64,000 bases of DNA from Shimia aestuarii (GCF_022814865.1 NZ_JAKVRD010000006.1:155751-219750); one strand, 5' to 3'. Positions 27,574 through 37,580 are shown, counted from the stretch's first letter. Translations and numbers: made by a program. Notes: generated by a model not told the origin, from the letters alone.

Positions 27574-29631
27574 ATGACGATGAGCGACCAGAGCAGCGAT
27601 CCCCTCGTGATCTTCACCCCCTCGGGCAAACGCGGACATTTCCCGGTCGGCACGCCCGTATTGACCGCTGCGCGACAGCTCGGGGTCGATCTCGATTCCG
27701 TGTGTGGCGGACGCGGCATCTGCTCCAAATGCCAGATCACCCCCTCCTATGGCGAGTTCTCCAAACATGGCGTGACCGTCAAGGACGATGCGCTTTCGGA
27801 ATGGAACGCCGTCGAACAACGCTATGACGACAAACGCGGCCTCGCCAAGGGCCGGCGTCTGGGATGTCAGGCGACGGTGCAAGGCGACGTGGTGATTGAC
27901 GTGCCCCCCGAAAGCCAGGTGCACCGCCAGGTCGTGCGCAAGGCCGCCTCTGCGCGCGAAATCATCATGGATCCCGCGACGCATCTCTATTTTGTCGAGG
28001 TTGATGAGCCCGACATGCACGAGCCCACCGGCGATTTCGAACGGCTCGAGCGTGCGCTGCGCGAACAATGGCAGATCGAAGAGATCTCCGCTGACCTCAC
28101 CCTGCTCTCGCGTCTGCAAGAAGTGCTGCGCCGGGGCAAATGGTCGGCGACCGTCGCGCTGCATCAATCCCATAAGGACGAGATCCCGAAACTGGTCGAG
28201 ATATGGCCCGGTCTGACCGAAGACCGTATCTATGGCCTCGCCATCGACCTCGGTTCGACCACCATCGCCGCGCATCTCTGTGATCTGCGCAACGGCGAGG
28301 TCAAGGTCTCCTCCGGCGTCATGAACCCGCAGATTCGCTTTGGCGAAGACCTGATGAGCCGGGTTTCCTACGCGATGATGAACCCCGGCGGCGAGGTCGA
28401 GATGACCACCGCCGTGCGCACCGCGATCAATGGCCTCACGGAATCCATCGCCACCGAGGCCGGTATCCGACCGTTCCAGATCCTTGAAACGGTCTTTGTC
28501 TGCAACCCGGTGATGCATCACCTTCTCATGGGGATGAACCCGGTCGAGCTTGGCCAGGCGCCCTTTGCGCTGGTGACCTCGGAATCGATGTCCCTGCCCG
28601 CCCGCGACCTTGACCTCACCGCGATGAACCCCAACGCACAGGTCTATGTCCTGCCCTGCATCGCGGGCCATGTCGGGGCCGACGCCGCCGCCGTGACGCT
28701 TGCCGAAGCGCCGGACAAATCCGAAGACCTCGTGCTTGTCGTCGATGTCGGCACCAACGCGGAAATTCAGCTTGGCAACAAGAGCCGCGTCCTTGCCTGC
28801 TCCTCGCCCACTGGCCCGGCTTTCGAGGGCGCACAAATCTCCTCAGGCCAGCGCGCCGCCCCCGGCGCCATCGAGCGGATTGAAATCAACCCCGAGACCA
28901 AGGAACCCCGCTTCCGCGTCATCGGCTCTGACCTCTGGTCGGACGAGGACGGCTTTGACCTCGCCATCGCCACCACCGGCATCACCGGAATCTGTGGCTC
29001 TGGCATCATCGAGGCCGTCGCGGAAATGCGTATGGCCGGGCTTCTCGACTCGCGCGGCCTCATCGGCTCTGCCGCGCAGACCGGCACCGAGCGATCCGTC
29101 CCCGAGGGGCGCACCCATGCCTACCTGATCCATGACGGCACCGCCGAAGGCGGCCCCAAGATCATGGTGACCCAAGGCGATATCCGCGCCATTCAACTTG
29201 CCAAATCCGCGCTTTACGCAGGTGCGCGCCTCCTGATGGACGAGATGGGCGTGGATAAGGTCGACCGCGTGGTCCTCGCCGGCGCGTTCGGCGCACATAT
29301 CTCGACCAAACACGCCATGGTGCTTGGCATGATCCCCGATGCGCCGCTCGACAAGGTGACCTCGGCGGGCAACGCTGCGGGCACCGGCGCGCGGATCGCG
29401 CTCTGCAATGTCGGCGCGCGGCGCGAGATCGAGACCACGGTGCGCAAGATCACCAAGGTCGAGACCGCGATCGAGCCGAAATTCCAAGAGCATTTCGTCA
29501 ACGCCAACGCCATCCCGCATGCCACCGATCCCTTCCCGGAGCTGGCCAAGGTGGTGACCCTCGCCGATCTCGACTTCAATACGGGCGGCGGCGGTGAAGG
29601 CGGCGGGCGTCGTCGGCGGCGCCGGGGCTAA
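27574..29631 (+). CDS. 2Fe-2S and ASKHA-domain corrinoid-protein reactivase (RamA/RACo-like)
   Basis: The predicted 685-residue protein has an N-terminal plant-type 2Fe-2S domain with cysteines C44, C50, C53 and C98 (CGGRGICSKC, RRLGC). A middle domain follows, then a C-terminal ASKHA ATPase domain (DUF4445) with LAIDLGSTTIAAHL and VVDVGTNAEIQLG. This architecture reactivates cobalamin-bound methyltransferase proteins by ATP-driven reduction of inactive Co(II). In related roseobacters such a protein has been linked to a split methionine synthase, so that is the most likely partner, although no metH part lies here. The C-terminus is a glycine/arginine tail (GGGGEGGGRRRRRRG). ATG 27574 is the natural start, although the frame is open upstream into guaB. 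Confidence 0.82.
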   Translation: MTMSDQSSDPLVIFTPSGKRGHFPVGTPVLTAARQLGVDLDSVCGGRGICSKCQITPSYGEFSKHGVTVKDDALSEWNAVEQRYDDKRGLAKGRRLGCQATVQGDVVIDVPPESQVHRQVVRKAASAREIIMDPATHLYFVEVDEPDMHEPTGDFERLERALREQWQIEEISADLTLLSRLQEVLRRGKWSATVALHQSHKDEIPKLVEIWPGLTEDRIYGLAIDLGSTTIAAHLCDLRNGEVKVSSGVMNPQIRFGEDLMSRVSYAMMNPGGEVEMTTAVRTAINGLTESIATEAGIRPFQILETVFVCNPVMHHLLMGMNPVELGQAPFALVTSESMSLPARDLDLTAMNPNAQVYVLPCIAGHVGADAAAVTLAEAPDKSEDLVLVVDVGTNAEIQLGNKSRVLACSSPTGPAFEGAQISSGQRAAPGAIERIEINPETKEPRFRVIGSDLWSDEDGFDLAIATTGITGICGSGIIEAVAEMRMAGLLDSRGLIGSAAQTGTERSVPEGRTHAYLIHDGTAEGGPKIMVTQGDIRAIQLAKSALYAGARLLMDEMGVDKVDRVVLAGAFGAHISTKHAMVLGMIPDAPLDKVTSAGNAAGTGARIALCNVGARREIETTVRKITKVETAIEPKFQEHFVNANAIPHATDPFPELAKVVTLADLDFNTGGGGEGGGRRRRRRG

Positions 29632-29645
29632 GGCGCACCACCGCG

Positions 29646-29678
29646 ATACGGACGCAATACCGACGTGATACCGACGTT
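29646..29678. repeat. three tandem 11-bp units
   Basis: ATACGGACGCA (29646-29656), ATACCGACGTG (29657-29667) and ATACCGACGTT (29668-29678) are three adjacent 11-base units, close to one helical turn each. They lie between the reactivase gene and the tRNA-Gly promoter, and a T5 run follows. Confidence 0.6.
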
Positions 29679-29697
29679 GGTTTTTCGTCCATTTCGC

Positions 29698-29726
29698 TTG
29701 ACGCGCCCCGGCGGTTTGACTACCTC
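29698..29726 (+). promoter_or_regulatory. promoter of tRNA-Gly
   Basis: TTGACG (29698-29703), a 17-base spacer and TACCTC (29721-29726) precede the tRNA by 11 bases. The -35 is strong and the -10 poor. Confidence 0.5.
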
Positions 29727-29737
29727 AGCGGTCGAGC

Positions 29738-29811
29738 GCGGGTATGGTGAAAAGGTATCACGCGAGCTTCCCAAGCTTAAGTTACGGGTTCGATTCCCGT
29801 TACCCGCTCCA
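29738..29811 (+). tRNA. tRNA-Gly (anticodon CCC)
   Basis: Acceptor arms GCGGGTA and TACCCGC pair fully, followed by T and encoded CCA (29809-29811). The D stem is GTGA/TCAC. The loop TTCCCAA gives anticodon CCC, reading GGG glycine codons. The anticodon stem has a G-T pair and one C-A mismatch at its outer end. The T arm ACGGG-TTCGATT-CCCGT is canonical. Length is 74 nt. It ends nine bases before the convergent pgi stop. Confidence 0.93.
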
Positions 29812-29819
29812 TCGCCTCC

Positions 29820-31442
29820 CTAGCCCTTTCGACAGGTCCGGATATAGTCCAACAGCGCCGCTGTGGACCCGCTCGCCCCTTGCGGCAGCGCCCCACCTTC
29901 AACCGCCGGGATCAGCATGCCTGCAAGCTCTTTGCCAAGCTCGACACCCCATTGATCATAGGGGTTGAGACCAAGGATCACGCCCTCGACAAACACCCGA
30001 TGCTCATAAAGCGCGATGATCTGGCCAAGGACAAACGGGGTCAGTTTCGGATAGAGCAACGTGGTCGAGGGACGGTTGCCTGAAAAGACCTTGTGCGGCG
30101 CGAGCTCATCCGCCTCACCTTCACTCTTTCCCTTATCCATCAACTGTTTGCGCGCCACTTCTAAACTCCGCCCCTGCAACAGGGCCTCGGACTGCGCAAG
30201 GCAATTTGCCACCAGCGCATCATGATGCGCCTGTAGCTCCGGTTCGTGCCCCTCGGCCCCAAGCAGGAACTCGCAAGGCACAATATCGCGGCCTTGATGG
30301 ATCAATTGGAAAAAGGCGTGCTGTCCGTTCGTGCCCGGCTCACCCCAGACGACCGGCCCACCGCCATGCGGCAATGGGGTGCCATCCGTCCCGACGCTCT
30401 TGCCGTTCGATTCCATCTCAAGCTGTTGAAGATAGGCCGGAAGCCGCGCCAACCGTTGCTCATAGGGAATCACGGCCCGGGTCGCATAGCCACAGAATTT
30501 CTGATGCCAAAGCCCCACCAGCGCGAGCAGGACCGGCAGGTTCTCCGCCAAGGGCGCAGAGGCGAAATGCGCATCCATCGCAGCCCCCCCCTTGAGGAAT
30601 GCCTCCCAATCCTCTTCCCCCACCGCCAACATCACAGCAAGCCCGATCGGGCTCCAGACCGAATAGCGCCCACCGATGTATTCGCCAAAGCCAAAGACGT
30701 TTTCATCTTTGATTCCAAAGCGTTTCGTCTCGTCCAATGCAGTCGAAAGCGCCACGAACCGATCCAGCGGCGCGTCACAGCCAGCCGCCATCCAGCGCAG
30801 CGCCGTACGCGCATTCATCATCGTCTCGAGCGTCGTAAAGGTCTTGGAGGCGACAATCACAAGGGTTGTTTCGGGATCAAGCGGTTGCAATGTGTCATGG
30901 ATATCGGCGCCATCCACGTTCGACACGAAATGACACCGCGGCCCATCTGCATAGGGCGCAAGCGCCTGCGCCACCATGGCCGGGCCAAGGTCTGAGCCAC
31001 CGATACCGATATTGACCACATCGGTGATCCGCCTGCCTCCTCCGGGCCACTCCCCGCTCCGCACGGCGTTCACGAACCGGACAAGCCGGTCATGCGTAGC
31101 CCGCGCCTCGGCGATGACATCGTGATCCTCAAGCAGGATCGCGCCGTCCGGTGCACCTGTCGCCATGGCCCGCAACGCGGTGTGCAACACTGCCCGATCC
31201 TCCGTGCGGTTGATGCGGACACCGCTCATCATCGCCTCACGCCGCGCCACCACACCTGCCTCTTCCGCGAGCTTCAGGAGCGTTGCAAGACATTCTACAT
31301 CAAGGTTCGTCTTGGAGAAATCAAAGTGCAGCCCGTCCACATCAAGGGAGAACGCCTCTGCCCGCGTCGGGTCTGCGAACAACACTTCAGAGATCGAGCG
31401 TGTCTTGACCTTGCCGTGCAATGCTTGAAGTTTTGCCCACAT
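29820..31442 (-). CDS. pgi: glucose-6-phosphate isomerase
   Basis: Pgi interconverts glucose-6-phosphate and fructose-6-phosphate. The 540-residue product has VVNIGIGGSDLGPAMVAQAL, ASKTFTTLETM (phosphate-binding region), GEPGTNGQHAFFQLIHQGRDIVP with the conserved active-site segment, and C-terminal YEHRVFVEGVILGLNPYDQWGVELGK with the catalytic lysine region. It is third in a leftward zwf-pgl-pgi unit, 18 bases after pgl. The set feeds hexose phosphates into the Entner-Doudoroff or pentose phosphate route. Confidence 0.98.
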   Translation of the reverse strand: MWAKLQALHGKVKTRSISEVLFADPTRAEAFSLDVDGLHFDFSKTNLDVECLATLLKLAEEAGVVARREAMMSGVRINRTEDRAVLHTALRAMATGAPDGAILLEDHDVIAEARATHDRLVRFVNAVRSGEWPGGGRRITDVVNIGIGGSDLGPAMVAQALAPYADGPRCHFVSNVDGADIHDTLQPLDPETTLVIVASKTFTTLETMMNARTALRWMAAGCDAPLDRFVALSTALDETKRFGIKDENVFGFGEYIGGRYSVWSPIGLAVMLAVGEEDWEAFLKGGAAMDAHFASAPLAENLPVLLALVGLWHQKFCGYATRAVIPYEQRLARLPAYLQQLEMESNGKSVGTDGTPLPHGGGPVVWGEPGTNGQHAFFQLIHQGRDIVPCEFLLGAEGHEPELQAHHDALVANCLAQSEALLQGRSLEVARKQLMDKGKSEGEADELAPHKVFSGNRPSTTLLYPKLTPFVLGQIIALYEHRVFVEGVILGLNPYDQWGVELGKELAGMLIPAVEGGALPQGASGSTAALLDYIRTCRKG

Positions 31443-31460
31443 ATCTTTGTTTTACAAACC

Positions 31461-32132
31461 TTATTCTGACCAGTGTATCTTCGCATCCTGCAAGATGACC
31501 CGGATCGGGGCCTCTTGCGGCGGCAAATGCCGTGCCGCCTCGATCGCGTTGCGTTTTTGTGCCCCGGTGATCAAGACATGTTTGGAAAGCGCCCCATCAA
31601 GAATCCGCGCCGAAAGCGACAAGCGCGTTTCCTCAAGGTCTGCGCGCCGGATCGGCACAAGGATCGGCGCCTTGGCCGCAAGCGCCTCTTCCAGCCCGTC
31701 CGCGCCGGGAAAAAGCGATGCCGTATGCATATCATCCCCCATCCCCAGAATGGCGACGGCAAGCGGCAGTTCCGGCGCGATCATTGATTCCAACTCGGCC
31801 AGAACCTCTTCTGGTTCATGCGCCGGGGTATAGAGCGGCAGGAACCGGGCCTTCGCCGCACGATCCACAAGAAGCCGATCCTTGATCAGCCGCGCATTGG
31901 AGCGCGGGCTGTCTTCCTCCACCCAACGCTCATCCGTCGGCACCACGTCGACCCGCGCCCAGTCGATATCCGCCGCACAGAGCGCATCAAAAACAGGCCC
32001 CGGCGTCGTCCCGCCCGGCACAGCAAGGCAGACCCGCTTTTCATGGTGAAGCGCCTCGGCAAGTTCATCTGCGATCTGGTTGGCAACGTCGATCGCCATC
32101 ATATCGCGGTCGGAATAGGGTGTGATCTTCAT
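31461..32132 (-). CDS. pgl: 6-phosphogluconolactonase
   Basis: Pgl hydrolyses 6-phosphogluconolactone made by Zwf. The chosen start ATG 32132 overlaps the zwf stop (ATGA), giving 223 residues beginning MKITPYSDRDMMAI. Family marks are LAVPGGTTPGPVFDAL, VVPTDERWVEEDSPRSNARLIKDRLL and ILGMGDDMHTASLFPGA. The active-site aspartate and histidine lie in the DERWV and DDMHTAS segments. The length is normal for the DevB/SOL type. Confidence 0.95.
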   Translation of the reverse strand: MKITPYSDRDMMAIDVANQIADELAEALHHEKRVCLAVPGGTTPGPVFDALCAADIDWARVDVVPTDERWVEEDSPRSNARLIKDRLLVDRAAKARFLPLYTPAHEPEEVLAELESMIAPELPLAVAILGMGDDMHTASLFPGADGLEEALAAKAPILVPIRRADLEETRLSLSARILDGALSKHVLITGAQKRNAIEAARHLPPQEAPIRVILQDAKIHWSE

Positions 32133-33574
32133 GGATGGATCCCCCGCCATTCGCGCCGGTCCCGCCGCGTGAGTTGCACCGCGCCATCCGGCCCTGTGGT
32201 AAAGGCGTCATAGGGTTTCGGCACGTCGCCGCGCGATTCCCAGCCGCGGATGATCGGATCGGTCCAGGCCCAAGCCGCTTCAACCTCGTCATTGCGCATG
32301 AAGAGCGTCTGATTGCCCCGGATCACATCAAGGATCAGCCGTTCATAGGCATCCGGCGCATCGGCCCCATCTCCAAGCGCCTCGGCAAAGCTCATGTCGA
32401 GCGGTACGTCAATCAGGCGCATGCCCCCCGGCCCCGGCTCTTTGATGGTCACATCAAGGGTGATACCCTCATTCGGCTGAAGCTGGATCGTAAGCTCGTT
32501 ATTGTGCCGCCCGGCATCGGGGCCAAATATCGAATGCGGCGCGTCTTTGAACACCACGGTGATTTCGGAAGAGCGCGTCTTGAGGCGCTTGCCCGTGCGC
32601 AGGTAGAACGGCGTCCCCGCCCATCGCCAATTGCTCACATGGCATTTCAGGGCGATGAAACTCTCGGTCTTGGAGCGTTCATTCTCAACATCTTCGCGGT
32701 AGCCCGGCACGCCATCGGCAGCCGTATACTGCCCGCGCACGATATGGTGTGGCTCTACCGGGTCGAGCGCGCGGATCACCTTGAGCTTTTCGTCGCGCAC
32801 GGCGTCGGGGTCGAATTTCGCAGGCGGCTCCATCGCGATGAGACAGAGAAGCTGCATCATGTGGTTCTGCATCATATCGCGCATCGCGCCCGCGTTCTCG
32901 TAATAGGCCGCGCGGCCACCAACCCCGACCGTCTCGGCCACGGTGATCTGGATATGGTCGATATATTGCGCGTTCCAAAGCGGCTCGAAAAGCATATTGC
33001 CAAATCGCACCGCCATCAGGTTCTGGACCGTTTCCTTACCGAGGTAGTGGTCGATCCGGTAGATCTGGCTTTCGCCGAAATGCCGGGTCAGCACCGCGTT
33101 GAGCGCCCGCGCTGTCTCGAGGTCATGGCCAAAGGGCTTCTCGACCACGATCCGTGAATGCTCATCCGCAAGCCCATGCGTCTTGAGATTGGCGGCGAGG
33201 TCGGCAAAAAGGCTCGGCCCCACCGAGAAATAAAAGGCCCGCACACGCCCCGGCACCATCTTTTCCTTAAGTGGCTGCCAGCCTGTCTCTCCGCGCGCAT
33301 CAAGCGCGACATAGTCGATCCGATCAAGGAACCCCTCGAGCGTTCGACCGCCGCGCGCAACGCCCGCCTCCTTGAGTGCGACGCGCACCACCTCGAGATA
33401 CTCCTCGCGGCTCAACGCGCTCCGCGACGCACCAATCAGGCGCGATTCGCCCGGCATCTGCCCGGCACAAAAGCGTTTGAACAGCGCCGGAAGGATCTTG
33501 CGCCGCGCCAAATCGCCTGTGCCACCAAAGATGACAAGGTCGAAAACCTCTACCGGGACAGTGCGTGGGGCCAT
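32129..33574 (-). CDS. zwf: glucose-6-phosphate 1-dehydrogenase
   Basis: Zwf oxidises glucose-6-phosphate to 6-phosphogluconolactone with NAD(P)+. The 481-residue product has the coenzyme loop FGGTGDLARRKILPALF, the substrate signature RIDHYLGKETVQNLM, and EKPFGHDLETA. It ends with a typical PDGAVQLTRRDRREWRGIHP tail. It is the first gene of zwf-pgl-pgi. Possible -35/-10 pairs exist in the 170-base gap upstream, none compelling. Confidence 0.98.
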   Translation of the reverse strand: MAPRTVPVEVFDLVIFGGTGDLARRKILPALFKRFCAGQMPGESRLIGASRSALSREEYLEVVRVALKEAGVARGGRTLEGFLDRIDYVALDARGETGWQPLKEKMVPGRVRAFYFSVGPSLFADLAANLKTHGLADEHSRIVVEKPFGHDLETARALNAVLTRHFGESQIYRIDHYLGKETVQNLMAVRFGNMLFEPLWNAQYIDHIQITVAETVGVGGRAAYYENAGAMRDMMQNHMMQLLCLIAMEPPAKFDPDAVRDEKLKVIRALDPVEPHHIVRGQYTAADGVPGYREDVENERSKTESFIALKCHVSNWRWAGTPFYLRTGKRLKTRSSEITVVFKDAPHSIFGPDAGRHNNELTIQLQPNEGITLDVTIKEPGPGGMRLIDVPLDMSFAEALGDGADAPDAYERLILDVIRGNQTLFMRNDEVEAAWAWTDPIIRGWESRGDVPKPYDAFTTGPDGAVQLTRRDRREWRGIHP

Positions 33575-33744
33575 GAATCCATTTCATCCTGTGCAGTCCG
33601 CAGCAACGCTCAGGCGCGGCTTTGGCGTGTTCTTCAACTCTAACAGCCTTATGCTGCATCACAACTATGTCACCGATGGGGAAACCTGTTTCAACGCCAA
33701 TGCTTGGTTGCTAGCACTATTGTGAGTGAGGAAAGGTAGGCACG

Positions 33745-34686
33745 ATGAAAGACCAAGCAAACCTCGGAAAATTCGCGGATCCCCATGTCACGGCGGATGG
33801 AGACACCCGCGCACATGTCCCCCTAAGCCGCCCCGAGACGCTCTGGTTCAATACCGGCACGCTCTGCAATATCGAATGCGAGAACTGCTATATTCTCTCG
33901 TCACCGACCAATGACGCGCTGGTGTATCTGCGCAGCGACGAGATGCGCCCCTATCTTGACGAACTGGAAGAGCGCGACTGGAAAGTGCGCGAAATCGGGT
34001 TTACGGGCGGCGAGCCCTTCATGAACCCCGACATGATCGACATGGCGCGCATGGCGCTCGAACGAGGCTATGAGGTGTTGATCCTGACCAATGCCATGCT
34101 GCCGATGATGCGCCCGCATGTGAAAGCGGGCCTTCTCGAGCTGCACAAAGATTTCGGCGACAAGCTCACGCTGCGAATTTCGCTGGATCACTGGAGCGAG
34201 GAAAACCACGACGCGGTGCGCGGCGTTGGCGGGTTCAAGCGCACGCTTGAGGGCATGTACTGGCTGCGCGACAACGGGCTGCGCATGACCGTGGCGGGCC
34301 GCACGATCTGGGAAGAAAGTGAGGCCGAGTCGCGGGCTGCCTATGGCCGTCTTTTTGCAGAGCACGGTTTCGCAATTGACGCGATGCACCCCGGTGAAAC
34401 GGTGCTTTTCCCGGAAATGGATGAAAGCGTCGAGGTGCCCGAGATTACCACAGCCTGCTGGGACATCCTTGGCAAAGCGCCGGAAGACGTCATGTGCGCC
34501 TCGTCACGTATGGTCGTCAAACGCAAGGGCGCGGCGTCCCCTGCGGTCATTGCCTGCACGCTCCTGCCTTATGAGCCAGAGTTCGAAATGGGACGGACGC
34601 TTGAAGAGGCCGAAGCACCCGTGCAACTCAACCACCCCCATTGCGCCAAATTCTGCGTCCTTGGCGGCGCCAGCTGTTCCGCCTGA
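33745..34686 (+). CDS. radical SAM protein with C-terminal cysteine cluster, function unknown
   Basis: The 313-residue protein has the radical SAM motif C41-x3-C45-x2-C48 (CNIECENCY) within a partial TIM barrel. GFTGGEPFMNP (the GGE SAM-binding motif) follows, then LRISLDHWSEENHDAVRG. The C-terminal 80 residues carry further cysteines, ending NHPHCAKFCVLGGASCSA (C300, C304, C311), plus cysteines in TACWDIL, VMCASS and VIACTLL. They could bind an auxiliary Fe-S cluster as in SPASM/twitch domains, but the spacing is not a clear match. No precursor peptide or partner enzyme is next to it. It is flanked by divergent zwf and by gyrA. AGGAAAGG lies upstream of ATG 33745. Confidence 0.75.
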   Translation: MKDQANLGKFADPHVTADGDTRAHVPLSRPETLWFNTGTLCNIECENCYILSSPTNDALVYLRSDEMRPYLDELEERDWKVREIGFTGGEPFMNPDMIDMARMALERGYEVLILTNAMLPMMRPHVKAGLLELHKDFGDKLTLRISLDHWSEENHDAVRGVGGFKRTLEGMYWLRDNGLRMTVAGRTIWEESEAESRAAYGRLFAEHGFAIDAMHPGETVLFPEMDESVEVPEITTACWDILGKAPEDVMCASSRMVVKRKGAASPAVIACTLLPYEPEFEMGRTLEEAEAPVQLNHPHCAKFCVLGGASCSA

Positions 34687-34712
34687 CGCTGCGCTGTTTG
34701 TCCGGCTGTCGC

Positions 34713-34741
34713 TTGCCCCGAAATCTGGTGGCTGCTATAAG
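34713..34741 (+). promoter_or_regulatory. gyrA promoter
   Basis: TTGCCC (34713-34718), a 17-base spacer and TATAAG (34736-34741) form a good sigma-70 promoter about 45 bases before the gyrA GTG. Confidence 0.65.
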
Positions 34742-34785
34742 CATGACAACAATATGAAGAGCGCCAGACAGAAGCGAGCCGTTAC

Positions 34786-37518
34786 GTGAGCGATACACCG
34801 GAAACCCCTGAAAACGAAGAAGAAACCGGCCACGCGTATATGCCGCATGATGGCCCCTCGATCACGATCGAGGAGGAAATGCGCAGTTCGTATCTCGACT
34901 ACGCCATGAGCGTGATCGTGAGCCGTGCGATTCCCGACCTCCGCGACGGTCTGAAACCGGTGCACCGGCGCATCCTTTACGCCATGCACGAGACCAATAA
35001 CGCGCATGACAAACCCTATCGCAAATCGGCCCGCCCGGTCGGCGATGTCATGGGTAAATACCACCCCCATGGCGACAGCGCGATCTACGACGCCCTTGTG
35101 CGCATGGCGCAGGATTTCTCCATGTCGCTGCCGCTTCTCGACGGTCAGGGCAACTTCGGCTCCATGGACGGCGATAACGCCGCTGCCATGCGCTATACCG
35201 AGGTCCGCATGGACAAGCCCTCGGCCTTTCTACTGGCCGATATCGACAAGGACACCGTCGATTTTCAGGACAACTATGACGGCAAGGACCGTGAACCGAC
35301 GGTCCTTCCGGCGCGTTTCCCCAATATGCTCGTCAATGGCGCGGGCGGTATCGCCGTCGGCATGGCAACGAATATCCCGCCGCATAACCTTGGCGAAGTC
35401 TGTGACGCAACGCTGGCCCTGATCGAAGAGCCGGACCTGACGAGCGAAGACCTGATCGAGTATATTCCGGGGCCAGATTTCCCAACCGGAGGGATTCTCC
35501 TTGGCCGCTCCGGTGCGCGTAAGGCGTACCTCGAGGGGCGCGGAAGCGTCATCATCCGCTCCAAGACCCATGTCGAGGAAATCCGCAAGGATCGCTACGC
35601 CATCGTCATCGACGAGATCCCCTATCAGGTCAACAAGGCCGCGATGATCGAAAAGATCGCCGAACAGGTGCGCGACAAAAAGATCGAGGGCGTCGCCCAT
35701 GTGCAGGATGAATCCGACCGTGTCGGCGTGCGCGTGGTGGTCGAACTCAAACGCGATGCCACGCCGGATGTGGTCCTGAACCAGTTGTTCCGCTTCACGC
35801 CGATGCAGACCTCCTTTGGCTGCAACATGCTGGCGCTCAACGGTGGCCGCCCGGAACAGCTCACGCTGCGCCGATTCCTTACCTCCTTCATCGACTTCCG
35901 CGAGGATGTCGTCGCCCGGCGCACCGCCTATGACCTGCGCAAGGCGCGCGAACGCAGCCATGTGCTCTGTGGTCTCGCCGTCGCGGTTTCCAATGTCGAC
36001 GAGGTCGTTGCCACGATCCGTTCTTCGGCGGACGCCGCAGAAGCGCGCCAAAAGCTGATGACCCGGCGCTGGCCGGCGGCAGATATCGCCGCCTATATCC
36101 GTCTCATCGACGATCCGACCCATACGATGAACGACGACGGCACCTATAACCTCTCCGAGACGCAGGCCCGCGCGATCCTCGAACTGCGCCTGCAACGCCT
36201 GACCCAGATCGGCGTCAAGGAAGTCACGGACGAACTTGAAGAACTGGCAGGTAAGATCAAGGAATACCTTGAGATTCTCGGTTCTCGCGAACGTATCATG
36301 GGGCTGATTGCCGATGAACTTCGTGAGGTGAAAACTCAATTCGCCGTGCCGCGTCGCACCGAGATCGTCGACTGGTCTGGCGACATGGAAGACGAAGACC
36401 TGATCGAGCGCGAGGATATGGTCGTGACCGTGACCTCCGGCGGCTATATCAAGCGCACCCCGCTCGCCGATTTCCGCGCCCAGAAACGCGGCGGCAAGGG
36501 TCTCTCGGGCGGCACGCTCAAGGATGATGATGTTGTAACGACGCTTTTCGTCGCCAACACCCATACCCAGCTCCTCTTCTTCACCACCGAGGGCATGGTC
36601 TACAAGCTCAAGACCTGGCGCCTGCCGCTCGGCGGGCGAACCTCCAAGGGCAAGGCGATCGTCAATATCCTGCCGATCCCACAGGGCGTCTCCATCGCGG
36701 CGATCATGCCCGTGGATGTTCCGGAAGAAGACTGGTCTGACCTGCAAATCGTGTTCGCCACCTCGGCGGGCAACGTGCGCCGAAACGCACTGTCGGATTT
36801 CACCAACGTCATGCGCAACGGCAAGATCGCGATGAAGCTCCCCGAGGGGATCGAGCTCGTGAACGCGCGTATCTGTAGCGAAGACGATGATGTGATGCTG
36901 GTGACGCAATCGGGCCGCGCAATCCGCTTCCCGACAACCGAAGTGCGCGTCTTCAAGGGCCGCGATTCGACCGGTGTACGCGGGATTCGCCTTGCCGAAG
37001 AGGATCGCGTGGTTTCCATGTCGGTGATCCGTCACTTCGAGGCGAGCGCGGATGAACGCGCCGCCTACCTCAAGATGCGCCGCGCCGTGGCCGGTGTGAC
37101 AGAGGACGAAGGCGACGAGGATGATATCTCCGTCGAGGGCGCGATCAGCCCGGAACGCTATGCCGAAATGTCTGCCGCAGAGAACCTGATCCTGACCATC
37201 ACATCCGGCGGCGCGGGCAAGCTCTCGTCGAGCCATGACTACCCGGTTCGCGGCCGTGGTGGCCAAGGTGTGGCGGCGATGGATAAGGCGATGCGCGGCG
37301 GCGTCCTCGTGGCGTCCTTCCCGGTCGAGCTTGTCGACCAGATCATGCTTGCAACCTCCACCGGCCAATCGATCCGCGTTCCTGTCGAAGGCATCTCCTT
37401 CCGCTCGCGCTCGGCTGGCGGCGTGCGCGTCTTCAACACCAGCAAGGGCGAAGAAGTCGTCTCGGTGGCTTGGATCGCGGAACAGGGCGACGATGAGGAC
37501 GGCGACGCAGAAGGCTGA
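34786..37518 (+). CDS. gyrA: DNA gyrase subunit A
   Basis: GyrA is the breakage-reunion subunit of DNA gyrase. The 910-residue product begins at GTG 34786 ([14 protein letters not shown], then [23 protein letters not shown]). The quinolone region reads [17 protein letters not shown], with Ser and Asp at the classical resistance positions, so it looks wild type. The catalytic tyrosine is in [10 protein letters not shown]. The GyrA box reads QKRGGKG near residue 566, which separates it from ParC. The C-terminal beta-pinwheel contains an acidic insertion [13 protein letters not shown] promoter and terminator flank the gene. Confidence 0.97.
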   Translation: MSDTPETPENEEETGHAYMPHDGPSITIEEEMRSSYLDYAMSVIVSRAIPDLRDGLKPVHRRILYAMHETNNAHDKPYRKSARPVGDVMGKYHPHGDSAIYDALVRMAQDFSMSLPLLDGQGNFGSMDGDNAAAMRYTEVRMDKPSAFLLADIDKDTVDFQDNYDGKDREPTVLPARFPNMLVNGAGGIAVGMATNIPPHNLGEVCDATLALIEEPDLTSEDLIEYIPGPDFPTGGILLGRSGARKAYLEGRGSVIIRSKTHVEEIRKDRYAIVIDEIPYQVNKAAMIEKIAEQVRDKKIEGVAHVQDESDRVGVRVVVELKRDATPDVVLNQLFRFTPMQTSFGCNMLALNGGRPEQLTLRRFLTSFIDFREDVVARRTAYDLRKARERSHVLCGLAVAVSNVDEVVATIRSSADAAEARQKLMTRRWPAADIAAYIRLIDDPTHTMNDDGTYNLSETQARAILELRLQRLTQIGVKEVTDELEELAGKIKEYLEILGSRERIMGLIADELREVKTQFAVPRRTEIVDWSGDMEDEDLIEREDMVVTVTSGGYIKRTPLADFRAQKRGGKGLSGGTLKDDDVVTTLFVANTHTQLLFFTTEGMVYKLKTWRLPLGGRTSKGKAIVNILPIPQGVSIAAIMPVDVPEEDWSDLQIVFATSAGNVRRNALSDFTNVMRNGKIAMKLPEGIELVNARICSEDDDVMLVTQSGRAIRFPTTEVRVFKGRDSTGVRGIRLAEEDRVVSMSVIRHFEASADERAAYLKMRRAVAGVTEDEGDEDDISVEGAISPERYAEMSAAENLILTITSGGAGKLSSSHDYPVRGRGGQGVAAMDKAMRGGVLVASFPVELVDQIMLATSTGQSIRVPVEGISFRSRSAGGVRVFNTSKGEEVVSVAWIAEQGDDEDGDAEG

Positions 37519-37550
37519 TCGTCGCATCCGACCGACAGAGACATTGGAGA

Positions 37551-37580
37551 AAGCGGGCACATCGTTGTGGCCGCTTTTTT
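37551..37580 (+). terminator. gyrA intrinsic terminator
   Basis: AAGCGG(G)CAC - ATCGTT - GTG(G)CCGCTT forms a 9-bp stem with one G-G mismatch, followed by TTTT. It lies 33 bases past the gyrA stop. Confidence 0.8.

Noticed and set aside
29738..29811. tRNA-Gly as a possible pseudogene because of a C-A mismatch in the anticodon stem
   Set aside because: All other stems pair, CCA is encoded, and a promoter with suitable spacing precedes it.
34986..35230. Quinolone-resistance substitution in gyrA
   Set aside because: The region reads HGDSAIYD with the susceptible Ser and Asp, so no resistance change is visible.
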